62,699 nucleotides of DNA from CAZCFB01 sp964511535. Lineage in GTDB: Bacteria > Myxococcota_A > Polyangia > GCA-2747355 > CAZCFB01. This document shows positions 34,469-42,253 of this stretch, in pieces. The number at the start of each line of letters is the position of its first letter. The first letter of the stretch is position 1. The position numbers and the translations under genes are program-made. Under the pieces are notes generated by a model. That model worked only from the letters and a program-made list of their open reading frames with translations. It was not told the DNA's origin and made no database searches. The stretch is from assembly GCA_964511535.1 (NCBI GenBank), contig CAZEFW010000034.1, forward strand, positions 1-62,699, written 5' to 3'.

Positions 34469-35864
34469 CGGCGTCGAGGATGTCGGTCAGGATGCGCTGG
34501 ACGATATCGAGGTGCCTGGCCGCGCCACGGATCACCACGTGATCGCCCGCGGCGGCGGCGCCGCTGCCGCGCCCGCCTGACAGGTACGGACAGGCCGCCG
34601 CGGCCAGGGCAGCCGGCGAGACGCGCCCCCCGGCGGGGATGAGGCGCATGGCCAGCTCGGGTCGGCGCTGCGGCGCCGGAGGGATGCCCGCCAGCAGCGC
34701 GCGCTCCCTCCCGGTCAGCAGGGTCAACGCTCCGTCGTGCTCGCTGACCGTCAGCCCAGCGGTGGCCAGGGCCGCCAGCGCCTGCTGTGGCGTGGCGTCG
34801 GTGAGGTTTGCCCAGATGGCCGCGCCCACGGCAAAGCCGCCCACCACGATCTGCCGGTCCAGCGCGACACCCAGCGCGACACCCAGTGCGCCGGCGCTGG
34901 CGCCGCGGGAGACGACCCGGCAGCGACGGCCCGCTCCCTTGCCCGTGCAAGTCACCCGCGCCTCTGCCTTTGCCTGCGGCGTGGCAGGGATGACGGCCGG
35001 CCAGGACGGCCTGAAGGGCGCGGGCGCCAGGCAGGTGAACGGGGGAGCCGCGGCCCCGGCTCCCTCGACGCTATTGATCATCGACTCCAGCAGATCGAGC
35101 CGGGACGCGTAGTCTCGCGCCAGCAGCCTGCCGGGCTCCAGCACGGTGACGCGAGAGCGGTGTGACCCCATGAATGCGCAGAAGGCGGCGGCCACCTGCC
35201 GGGCAAGGGCGGGCGAGTCCACCGGGATGATCCGCGTCTCAAGCGGCTTGAGCATCATCATCGACAGCTGCCGCTCGCGCTCGCGCCGGTCCAGGGCCTC
35301 GATGCTGTCCACGTGCACGCCGCCCGTGGCCTGGCCGGGCATGTAGCCCAGGCCGTGGGCGTCGGCCAGATCCCGCAGCACCAGCTCCAGGGCGCGGTCC
35401 TCGAGCCGCATCGCCACCTGCACCCGGGCCACCTCCGGCCCCACAGTGAGCGACAGCCCCAGGGCGTCGGCCAGGGCAGCAATCAACGCGCCCAGGCGAA
35501 CCCGGTCGGCCACCACCGAGCAGCGCGTGGCAGCGAGGGAGGCGATTCGGTCTTTGGGCAGGGCTGACCCGAGGGCGGCGCCGCCGGTCCAGCGGTGCTC
35601 CCGACGGTACTTGACCAGCTTCGGTCCAGCGCTGCCACGCTGAACGGCGCAGCGCACCTGCAGCGCGCCCTGCTTCAGCTGATATGCAGGCAACACCGGC
35701 GCGGGCCGGGGCGCCTGCGGGTGGCCAGTGCAGGTGTAGGGCGGCGCTGCTGGAGCCCGCGCCCTGGTGGGCGGGGGGGTGGCCGCGGGCGCGGGCGGTG
35801 ACGCGACACAACATCCGGCGGTCATCAGCAAGGGCGCCAGCAAGAGCAGGGCGAGGGAGCGCAT
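34422..35864 (-). CDS. secreted lipoprotein with two STN (secretin/TonB N-terminal) domains and no secretin channel
   Basis: 480 residues. After a lipobox (LMTAGC) and a Pro-rich linker come two separated STN-type modules: VRLGALIAALADALGLSLTVGPEVARVQVAMRLEDRALELVLRDLADAHGLGYM (about residues 130-185) and a second at about 345-390 (QQALAALATAGLTVSEHDGALTL). STN domains are normally at the N-terminus of secretins and TonB receptors. Here no channel domain follows, so the protein may bind or regulate another envelope partner. The 3' end overlaps the aldo/keto reductase by 47 bases, an unusually long convergent overlap. Confidence 0.75.
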   Translation of the reverse strand: MRSLALLLLAPLLMTAGCCVASPPAPAATPPPTRARAPAAPPYTCTGHPQAPRPAPVLPAYQLKQGALQVRCAVQRGSAGPKLVKYRREHRWTGGAALGSALPKDRIASLAATRCSVVADRVRLGALIAALADALGLSLTVGPEVARVQVAMRLEDRALELVLRDLADAHGLGYMPGQATGGVHVDSIEALDRRERERQLSMMMLKPLETRIIPVDSPALARQVAAAFCAFMGSHRSRVTVLEPGRLLARDYASRLDLLESMINSVEGAGAAAPPFTCLAPAPFRPSWPAVIPATPQAKAEARVTCTGKGAGRRCRVVSRGASAGALGVALGVALDRQIVVGGFAVGAAIWANLTDATPQQALAALATAGLTVSEHDGALTLLTGRERALLAGIPPAPQRRPELAMRLIPAGGRVSPAALAAAACPYLSGGRGSGAAAAGDHVVIRGAARHLDIVQRILTDILDAVTRQKRQPAAKAPRR

Positions 35865-35962
35865 GGCCTCCTACCTTACCAGGTCCGAAAGCGGCCAGAG
35901 CCCGCCATGTGCATGTCCGAAAACGGCCAGTTTTCCGGACCGGATCGGCTAAGGTCTGATCC

Positions 35963-37045
35963 ATGGACGCCAGCCTGGATCACGACGCATGCTACCGCGC
36001 GGTGCAGAGCCGCGACGCCCGCTTCGACGGACGCTTCTTCACCGCGGTGGCCACCACCGGCATCTACTGCCGGCCGGTCTGCCCGGCCCGCACGCCCCTG
36101 AGCCGCAACGTGACCTTTTATGCCTGCGCCGCCGCGGCCGAGGGGGACGGCTACCGGCCGTGCAAGAGATGCCGCCCCGAGAGCGCCCCGGGCAGCCCCG
36201 CCTGGCGCGGCAGCTCGGCCACGGTGGACCGTGCCGTGCGGCTGATCAACGAGGGCGCGCTGGACCACGGCAGCGTGGACGACCTGGCGGACCGCCTGGG
36301 CGTGGGCCCGCGCCACCTGCGCCGCCTGATGAAGCGCGCGCTGGGCGCCACCCCCGTGGCCCTGGCCCAGACCCGGCGCGCCCACTTCGCGCTGAAGCTG
36401 CTGCACGAGACGCACCTGCCCATGGCCGACGTGGCCCTGGCCGCGGGCTTCGCCTCGGTGCGCCGGTTCAACGCGGTGATGCGCAAGCGCCTGGGAGACA
36501 GCCCGCGGTCCATGCGCCGCGCGCGCCGCAGTGGCCAGGACGCCGCCGGCATGCTGAGGCTGCGCCTGGCCTTTCGCCCGCCCCTGGCCTGGGCCGAGCT
36601 CCTGCAATTGCTGGCCCGGCGCGCGGACCCAGCGGTGGAGCAGGTTGTCGGCGACACCTACCGCCGCGTGATCCCCGCTGGCACCCTCGAGGTGGCGCCA
36701 GCGGAGGCCGAGGGCCGCCTGGAGCTGCGCACCCCGCTGGCCGCGACCGCTGACCTGATGCCGCTGGTGAGCAGCGCCCGCCGGCGCATGGACCTGGACG
36801 CGGATCCCCGGACCATCGCCGAGCACCTGGCGCGCGATGCCAGGCTGCGCCCGCTGGTGCGCGCCACGCCGGGTCTGCGCCTGCCCGGCCCCTGGGAGCT
36901 GGCCGACGCCGACGACCCCTGGCCCGGTGACCCCGACGCCTCGCCCCCCGGCGGGCTGCCCGACCACCTCACCTCCCTCGCCGATGCCTGGCGCCCCTGG
37001 CGCGGCTACGCCGCCCTCTACCTCTCGCTTCAGGAGACCCCATGA
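35963..37045 (+). CDS. Ada-AlkA-like regulator with shortened glycosylase domain
   Basis: 360 residues. The N-terminal AdaA domain has the zinc/methyl-acceptor set GIYCRPVC...YRPCKRC (Cys36, 40, 67, 70; Cys36 corresponds to the methyl-accepting Cys38 of E. coli Ada). An AraC-type HTH follows (LADRLGVGPRHLRRLMK, VALAAGFASVRRFNAVMR), then an AlkA N-terminal subdomain. The expected HhH-GPD glycosylase domain is nearly absent: the text goes from PGLRLPGPWE straight to DPDASPPGGLPD and the terminal AWRPWRGYAALYL, with no HhH-GPD and no catalytic Asp. It thus looks like an internal deletion. The ogt gene follows with a 4-base overlap, so it may regulate it. Confidence 0.85.
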   Translation: MDASLDHDACYRAVQSRDARFDGRFFTAVATTGIYCRPVCPARTPLSRNVTFYACAAAAEGDGYRPCKRCRPESAPGSPAWRGSSATVDRAVRLINEGALDHGSVDDLADRLGVGPRHLRRLMKRALGATPVALAQTRRAHFALKLLHETHLPMADVALAAGFASVRRFNAVMRKRLGDSPRSMRRARRSGQDAAGMLRLRLAFRPPLAWAELLQLLARRADPAVEQVVGDTYRRVIPAGTLEVAPAEAEGRLELRTPLAATADLMPLVSSARRRMDLDADPRTIAEHLARDARLRPLVRATPGLRLPGPWELADADDPWPGDPDASPPGGLPDHLTSLADAWRPWRGYAALYLSLQETP

Positions 37046-37572
37046 CCACCACCGATCATCACGCCGCGATGAACATCCCGAGCCCGGTCGGGCCACTGCA
37101 CCTGCGCGCCAGCGACGGCGCGTTGACCCACCTGCTGTTCGGCGCGGGGGAGCCGGCCGACGGCCAAGCCGCGGACCGGGTCGTGCTGGCCGAGGCCGAG
37201 GCGCAGCTCGCCCAGTACTTCGCCGGGCAGCGCAAGACCTTCGACCTGCCCCTGGCCCCCCGGGGCACCGACTTCCAGCGCACCGTCTGGGCCGAGCTGG
37301 TCCGCATCCCCCACGGCGACACCCGCTCTTACGGCGAGCTGGCCCGGGACCTCGGCCGCCCCGGCGCCGCCCGGGCCGTGGGCGCGGCCAACGGCCAAAA
37401 CCCCATCTCCATCGTCCAGCCCTGCCACCGGGTCATCGGCGCTGACGGCAGCCTCACCGGCTTCGGCGGCGGCCTGGCCATAAAGCGCCACCTGCTGCAG
37501 CTGGAGTGTGGAGAAGCGGCGTCTCGCCGCTTTCGAGGCAACGAAACGCGGCAGGATGCCGCGTCTACCTGA
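37042..37572 (+). CDS. ogt: methylated-DNA-protein-cysteine methyltransferase (Ogt)
   Basis: 176 residues. The core has TDFQRTVWAELVRIPHGDTRSYGELA, then ISIVQPCHRVIGADG, containing the PCHRV active-site cysteine that takes the methyl group from O6-methylguanine. It is probably induced with the Ada-like gene, which it overlaps by four bases (ATGA). The last 20 or so residues (GEAASRRFRGNETRQDAAST) are encoded by the tandem repeat that begins at 37513, so the natural C-terminus seems to have been replaced or extended by repeat DNA. Confidence 0.93.
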   Translation: MTTTDHHAAMNIPSPVGPLHLRASDGALTHLLFGAGEPADGQAADRVVLAEAEAQLAQYFAGQRKTFDLPLAPRGTDFQRTVWAELVRIPHGDTRSYGELARDLGRPGAARAVGAANGQNPISIVQPCHRVIGADGSLTGFGGGLAIKRHLLQLECGEAASRRFRGNETRQDAAST

Positions 37573-37727
37573 TGGATGGAAAGGTGTAGAAGCGGCGTCT
37601 CGCCGCTTTCGAGGCGACGAAACGCGGCAGGATGCCGCGTCTACCTGATGGATGGAAAGGTGTAGAAGCGGCGTCTCGCCGCTTTCGAGGCGACGAAATG
37701 CGGCAGGATGCCGCGTCTACCTGATGG
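37513..37727. repeat. tandem array of a 76-bp unit (2.8 copies) with two inverted hairpins per unit
   Basis: Copies start at 37513, 37589 and 37665. Each has an inverted pair of hairpins: GAAGCGGCG-TCT-CGCCGCTTTC and, after a short spacer, ACGCGGCA-GGA-TGCCGCGT followed by CTAC. The first is nearly the reverse complement of the second, so each unit is a head-to-head REP pair, like a REPIN. The array covers the last codons of ogt; CTA of copy 3 is the TAG stop of the convergent lipoprotein gene. Confidence 0.85.
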
Positions 37728-39228
37728 CGTAGCCCCAGGTGTACATGGTGCCGAGGTGCTGGCAGGTCTTGCCGTCGGTCCAGGCCCACCACTTCTTGCT
37801 GATGTCCAGCCGGCCGCCGGGGCAATATTCGCCGGCGTAATCCGCGATGTGCCCCTTGGCCCCCTTGGTCCAGTCCGAGTCGCAAGCGTACGCCGGGTCA
37901 GCCTTGCTCTGGTAGACGTAGTCCACGCAACCCATGGTGATCTTGGCCGGCCCGTAGGTGCCGTGCTTGAACGCCTTTTTGGGCGGGCCGATGGCGATGT
38001 TGATGTTCTTGTGGTTCCAGGTGCCGGCGGTGTAGCTCTGCGAAAACGCCTTGTTGTGGGTCTTGTTGAACACCATGATCTCGGTGTACGGCACGCAGCC
38101 CAGGTCCCGCGACCAGGCCGCGCCGCCCTGGGTGCCCCAGTCGGACACGCCGAGGGTGGTCTTGGCGTTGGCCTGCTGCCAGCCGCCCACGGTCCAGCCG
38201 CCGGACAGGGTGGTCATGTCGCAGTAATAATCTGTCGGCTTGCCCGTGCCGCACGGGTCGAGCTTGTACAGCCCGCTGGTCTTGCCCAGGCCCTTGGCCA
38301 GGATGTCCTTGCAGGTCTTGACCGCCACGCACTTGCCCTTGTCGCAGGCCAGGCCCGCGGCGCAGTCGGCGCTCTTGGAGCACCCCTTGCCCGACGCGCA
38401 GCCGGGGCAGGTGGGCCCGCCGCAGTCCACGTCGGTCTCGCTGCCGTTCTTCACCTTGTCCGTGCAGCTGCTCGGCTGGCACACGCCGGACTTGCACACC
38501 CCGCTGAGGCAATCGGCCGCCGCCTTGCACTGCTTGGTGTCCGCGCACTTGGGGCAGGTGCCGCCGCCGCAGTCCACGTCGGTCTCGCTGCCGTTATGTA
38601 CCTTGTCGGTGCAGCTGGCCGGCTGGCACACGCCGCCTGTGCACACGCCGCTGAGGCAGTCGGCCGCGGCCTTGCACTGCTTGTTGTCAGCGCACTTGGG
38701 GCAGCTCGGCCCGCCACAGTCCACGTCGGTCTCCGTGCCGTTGTGCGTCAGGTCGGTGCACTTGGGCTTCTGGCAGATGTTGTTGATGCACACCGCGCTG
38801 ACGCAGTCGCCGTGGCCCTTGCACTTCTTGCCGTCGGCGCACTTGCCGCAGATCGGCCCGCCGCAGTCCACGTCGGTCTCGGAGCCGTTGTGCGCCTTGT
38901 CCGTGCAGGTGGGCAACGGCATGTCCGGCGGCAACAGATCCGGCTGCAATTGGTCCGGCTGCAGCTGATCCGGCTGCAGCTGGTCCGGCTGCAGCTGGTC
39001 CGGCAACGCCCGATCAGGCCGCGCCATGTCGGGCCGCGCCATGTCGGGCCGCGCCATGTCAGGTCGCGCCACGTCGGGCCGCGCCATGTCGGGCGGCTCC
39101 ATGTCCAGCGTCACCACCTGGTCCACCACCGGCGGCGCCGCGTCCTGCACCCCGGTAGTGTCGTCCGAACAGCTGCTGACGCCGGCCAGGGCCAGCGCAG
39201 ACCACAACAACAGCGACTCCTTACGCAT
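37717..39228 (-). CDS. secreted lipoprotein with Pro/Asp repeats, four Cys repeats and a C-terminal fibrinogen-like domain
   Basis: 503 residues with lipobox VSSC. Two 5-residue tandem tracts follow (RPDMA and LQPDQ, at about 45-95), then four Cys repeats of about 43 residues with core NGSETDVDCGGPxCxxC. The C-terminal domain opens with CKDILAKG and DYYCDM followed by GGWTVGGWQ, the fibrinogen-related (FReD) signature 'YCDM...GGWTV'. A His/Trp-rich calcium-like site seems partly kept. The eukaryotic-looking domain suggests recognition of sugars or glycoproteins at the surface, but this is inference. The TAG stop is supplied by repeat DNA. Confidence 0.83.
   Translation of the reverse strand: MRKESLLLWSALALAGVSSCSDDTTGVQDAAPPVVDQVVTLDMEPPDMARPDVARPDMARPDMARPDMARPDRALPDQLQPDQLQPDQLQPDQLQPDLLPPDMPLPTCTDKAHNGSETDVDCGGPICGKCADGKKCKGHGDCVSAVCINNICQKPKCTDLTHNGTETDVDCGGPSCPKCADNKQCKAAADCLSGVCTGGVCQPASCTDKVHNGSETDVDCGGGTCPKCADTKQCKAAADCLSGVCKSGVCQPSSCTDKVKNGSETDVDCGGPTCPGCASGKGCSKSADCAAGLACDKGKCVAVKTCKDILAKGLGKTSGLYKLDPCGTGKPTDYYCDMTTLSGGWTVGGWQQANAKTTLGVSDWGTQGGAAWSRDLGCVPYTEIMVFNKTHNKAFSQSYTAGTWNHKNINIAIGPPKKAFKHGTYGPAKITMGCVDYVYQSKADPAYACDSDWTKGAKGHIADYAGEYCPGGRLDISKKWWAWTDGKTCQHLGTMYTWGYAIR
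38941..39102. repeat. two 15-bp tandem repeat arrays inside the lipoprotein linker
   Basis: Units of CGGCTGCAGCTGGTC (38941-39003, four copies) and of GGGCCGCGCCATGTC (about 39016-39102, five to six copies) encode LQPDQ and RPDMA. The in-phase 15-bp period suggests that copy number can vary by slippage. Confidence 0.7.
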
Positions 39229-39253
39229 GGATGATCCTCCTCTGGGATTTAGC

Positions 39254-40534
39254 CTAATGCACGGAGCAGGAGATGCATGGATCGTAGGCGCGCACCAGCA
39301 TGGAGCAGAGCAGCTCCATCTGTTGATCCGTCATGCCCTCGGTGAGGTTGGCCTTCACCAGGGCCGCCAGGTCGTGGTGGATGTTGGCGTTGTTCTGGGT
39401 GGTGGGGATGACGCAGTCCGCGGCCGTCACCCTGCCCTCGTCGTCGTAGACATAGCGGTGGTACAGGATGCCCCGCGGCACCTCCACCGCGCCGGTGCCC
39501 TCCCCCGCGCGGGTCTTCACCTCGCCCATGGTCTCGGCGCCGTGGTCCGCGGCGATGCGCTCGCACAGCTCCGCCGCCTCCAGCGCCACGTGCACGCACT
39601 CCACCAGCTGGGCGTGGTTGTTGAAAAACGGGTTGTGGCTCACCGGCGCCAGCCCCAGCTGCTCGGCCACGGCCAGCGCCTCGGGGCGCAGCTGAGCGTG
39701 GTTGTTGTTGAACCGCGCCAGCGCGCCCACGGCCAGCGAGTCGCGAGACAGGCTGCACCACTTGGTTGTGTTGTTGGGCACCACCCGCTCGTTGGTCATG
39801 GCCAGGTAGTCGGCCTCGGGCTTTCGCACCCCGTCGGTGCTGATGAGCTCGCCGCCGATCCAGGGGTAGTCGCCCTCGCCGGATGGCGCCAGCGACACGA
39901 ACTCGGTCTCCCGCGCAAAGTCCGGCACCGACAGGCTCGCGAACAGATCCGCGGTGGCCTGCAGGTCGGGCAGCGCACGCCGCAGATCGTCGGCCAGGCC
40001 GAGCAGCGCCTGCCGCGGCGGAGTGACGGCCACCCCGCCCACCTGCAGCGACACCGGGTGAGTCACCCGCCCCGCCACCACCTCGCACACCCTGTTGCCC
40101 AGCCCCTTGAGCCGCGCGGCCAGCTGCACCACCTCGGGCTTCTGCTCCAGCAGCGGCAGCACCGACGGAAGCTCCAGCAGGTCCGGCGCTGCCAGGAAGA
40201 ACAGGTGCAGCACATGGCTGCCCAGGGTCTCGCCATGCTTGGCCAGCAGACGCAGCCGCTGCGCTTGCTCGGGCACCTGCACGCCCAGGGCGTCCTCGGT
40301 GGCGCGCAGGCTGCAAAGCGCGTGGCCGATGGAGCAGATGCCGCAGATGCGCGCGGTCAGCTGCGCCGCGCTGCTGTGGTGCAGCCCCCGCAGCATCACC
40401 TCGAAGTAGCGCGGCGTCTCCACCACCTCCCAGTCAGCCCGCTCCAGCTCGCCGTCGCGCACGCGGATGTGGATGTTGCCATGCCCCTCCACCCGCGCCA
40501 GGTGGTGTACGTCCACGTTGAGGTCGATCTTCAT
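39254..40534 (-). CDS. hydA: [NiFe] hydrogenase large (alpha) subunit, sulfhydrogenase/group 3b type
   Basis: 426 residues that bind the NiFe active site and heterolytically split or form H2. The two Ni-binding Cys motifs are complete: ARICGICS near residue 62 (RXCGXC) and DPCISC at the very end. The protein stops at DPCISCSVH: the His that normally precedes the maturation cleavage site is the last residue. No endoprotease is therefore needed, or the precursor has lost its C-terminal extension. It overlaps hydD by four bases. The gene order hydB-G-D-A matches the Pyrococcus sulfhydrogenase (group 3b) operon. No hyp maturation genes are in the window. Confidence 0.92.
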   Translation of the reverse strand: MKIDLNVDVHHLARVEGHGNIHIRVRDGELERADWEVVETPRYFEVMLRGLHHSSAAQLTARICGICSIGHALCSLRATEDALGVQVPEQAQRLRLLAKHGETLGSHVLHLFFLAAPDLLELPSVLPLLEQKPEVVQLAARLKGLGNRVCEVVAGRVTHPVSLQVGGVAVTPPRQALLGLADDLRRALPDLQATADLFASLSVPDFARETEFVSLAPSGEGDYPWIGGELISTDGVRKPEADYLAMTNERVVPNNTTKWCSLSRDSLAVGALARFNNNHAQLRPEALAVAEQLGLAPVSHNPFFNNHAQLVECVHVALEAAELCERIAADHGAETMGEVKTRAGEGTGAVEVPRGILYHRYVYDDEGRVTAADCVIPTTQNNANIHHDLAALVKANLTEGMTDQQMELLCSMLVRAYDPCISCSVH

Positions 40535-41343
40535 CGCTCCACCTCCTCTCCGGTAACGTCCCGACTGGCCGCCTCGGCCCCCTCGGCCGTGCCGTCCCCG
40601 AACCCCCCGTAAAACCCGAGCCGCTCCTCCAGCTCGCGCTCCGAGTACCCGTGCTCCCGGGCCACCTCCCGCAGCTCGGCCAGGTTGGCGTCGGGCGCCG
40701 GGCCGCGACACCCCCAGCACGATAGCCCCCCGGCCGGGCACGGCGCGCGGCAGCCGCCCCGGGTCACCGGCCCCACGCACAGCTGACCGCGGTGATAGGA
40801 GCAGACCGTGAACCGCTGCTTGCACTCGTAGCACACCGGGTGGCTGGGCAGGGCGAAGGGCAGCCCCCACACCAGGTGGGTCACCGCCTGCTCCACCTCG
40901 GCCTTATCCACCGGGCAGCCGGGCAAGGACAGGTCCACCGGCACCACCTCGTGCACCGCCCGGGTGGGCAGGGTCTCGCGCGGGATGCCGTCGCCGTACA
41001 CCGCCCGGTGCACCTCGCCCAGCTCGCCGCGGCGGTCCTTCATGCGGGATACGCCGCCGAAGCAGGCGCAGGCCCCCATGGCGATGAGCACCTTGGCCCG
41101 CTTGCGGATCTCCATCAGCCGCTCCACCTCGTCCACGCGGGTGACGCAGCCGTCGATGAGGGCCACGTCGTAGACATCCGAGGCCTCGGAGCTGATCTCG
41201 CGGAAGGCCACGATCTCGATGGCCTCCAGAAACGAGACCAGGGTCTCCTCCTTGTTGGCCAACTGCAGCTCGCACCCCTCGCAGCCGGTCAGGTCGAACA
41301 CCGCCACCCGGGGCCGCGTCGGTTCTATGCCGAGGTAACGCAT
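40531..41343 (-). CDS. hydD: [NiFe] hydrogenase small (delta) subunit
   Basis: 270 residues that hold three Fe-S clusters and relay electrons to the catalytic subunit. Visible Cys motifs are GCEGCELQL (proximal), ACACFGG, LPGCPVD, CYECKQR and HRGQLC, followed by a second set GCRAPC and GLSCWGCRGP. No signal peptide or twin-arginine motif is present, so the enzyme is cytoplasmic. The spacing to hydG is one base upstream, and hydA overlaps by four bases downstream. Confidence 0.92.
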   Translation of the reverse strand: MRYLGIEPTRPRVAVFDLTGCEGCELQLANKEETLVSFLEAIEIVAFREISSEASDVYDVALIDGCVTRVDEVERLMEIRKRAKVLIAMGACACFGGVSRMKDRRGELGEVHRAVYGDGIPRETLPTRAVHEVVPVDLSLPGCPVDKAEVEQAVTHLVWGLPFALPSHPVCYECKQRFTVCSYHRGQLCVGPVTRGGCRAPCPAGGLSCWGCRGPAPDANLAELREVAREHGYSERELEERLGFYGGFGDGTAEGAEAASRDVTGEEVER

Positions 41344-41344
41344 G

Positions 41345-42253
41345 TCAGATCGCTTCCTTGAGGTTCATCACCGACCAGAAATCAAACACCGGTCCGTCGA
41401 TGCAGGTGAAGGTGGAGCCCACGTTGCAGCGGCAGCACTTGCCCATGCCGCAGTGCATGCGCCGCTCCAGCGACACGAACATTCGGTCCATGGCCAGGCC
41501 CTTGTTGCTGAGCAGCTCGCAGACGAACTTGAACATCACCGGCGGGCCGCAGACGATGGCGAAGGTGCGCTCCCAGGGCAGCTCCAGGGGCTCGAGCAGG
41601 CCGGTGACGAAGCCCACGTCGCCGGTCCACTTGTCGTCCGGCTTCTCCACGGCGATGCGCAGGTCCACGCCGTCGACGCGGCGCCACATCTCGTACTGGT
41701 AGTCGAACAGCAGCTGCGACGGGTCGCGCGTGCCGTAGACGATGTGCACCTTGTCGAAGTCGGCGCGGTTCTCGGTGACATGCAGGATGGCCGAGCGCAG
41801 CGGGGCGAGGCCGAGGCCGCCGGCCACCAGCACGATGTTCTGCCCCTTCATGCGCTCCAGCGGGAAGTGGGTGCCGAACGGCCCGCGCACCCCGACGACG
41901 GCGCCGCGCTGAGCCCGGTGCAGCACGCCGGTGACCTTGCCCGCCTCGCGGATGCACAGCTCGAGGTAGCCGCGCCGCTCCGGCGAGCCGGAGATGGAGA
42001 TCGGGATCTCGCCGTAGCCTGGCACCTCCACCATGACGAACTGCCCGGGCAGGTAGGTGAAGCGGTCCCGTTCGGTCTGGTCGCGCAGGCGCAGGTGGAA
42101 CAGCTTCTCCTGCTCGGTGAGCCGGATGATGTTGGTGATCTCGGCGCGCAGCACCCGGTCGACATGCTGCAGCGAGGCGCGGCGGCGGAAGTCGAGCGGC
42201 TCCTTGAGCGCCTCCTCGTGGTTGATGTTGTAGGGACGCAGCAGGCTGCTCAT
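41345..42253 (-). CDS. hydG: hydrogenase gamma subunit, FAD/NAD(P)-binding oxidoreductase
   Basis: 302 residues of the ferredoxin-NADP reductase type. The FAD region is FTYLPGQFVMVEV and PISISGSPE, the NAD(P)-binding part is VLVAGGLGLAPLRSAI and VYGTRDPSQLLFDYQ, and the C-terminal 2Fe-2S knot is CGMGKCCRC with VGSTFTCIDGPVF. It passes electrons between NAD(P)H and the Fe-S chain, so the operon's enzyme is a soluble NAD(P)-linked hydrogenase. It overlaps hydB by four bases. Confidence 0.93.
   Translation of the reverse strand: MSSLLRPYNINHEEALKEPLDFRRRASLQHVDRVLRAEITNIIRLTEQEKLFHLRLRDQTERDRFTYLPGQFVMVEVPGYGEIPISISGSPERRGYLELCIREAGKVTGVLHRAQRGAVVGVRGPFGTHFPLERMKGQNIVLVAGGLGLAPLRSAILHVTENRADFDKVHIVYGTRDPSQLLFDYQYEMWRRVDGVDLRIAVEKPDDKWTGDVGFVTGLLEPLELPWERTFAIVCGPPVMFKFVCELLSNKGLAMDRMFVSLERRMHCGMGKCCRCNVGSTFTCIDGPVFDFWSVMNLKEAI

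Noticed and set aside
37513..37727. CRISPR-like array
   Set aside because: Repeat unit of 76 bp with no spacers; each unit is an inverted hairpin pair, and there are no cas genes.
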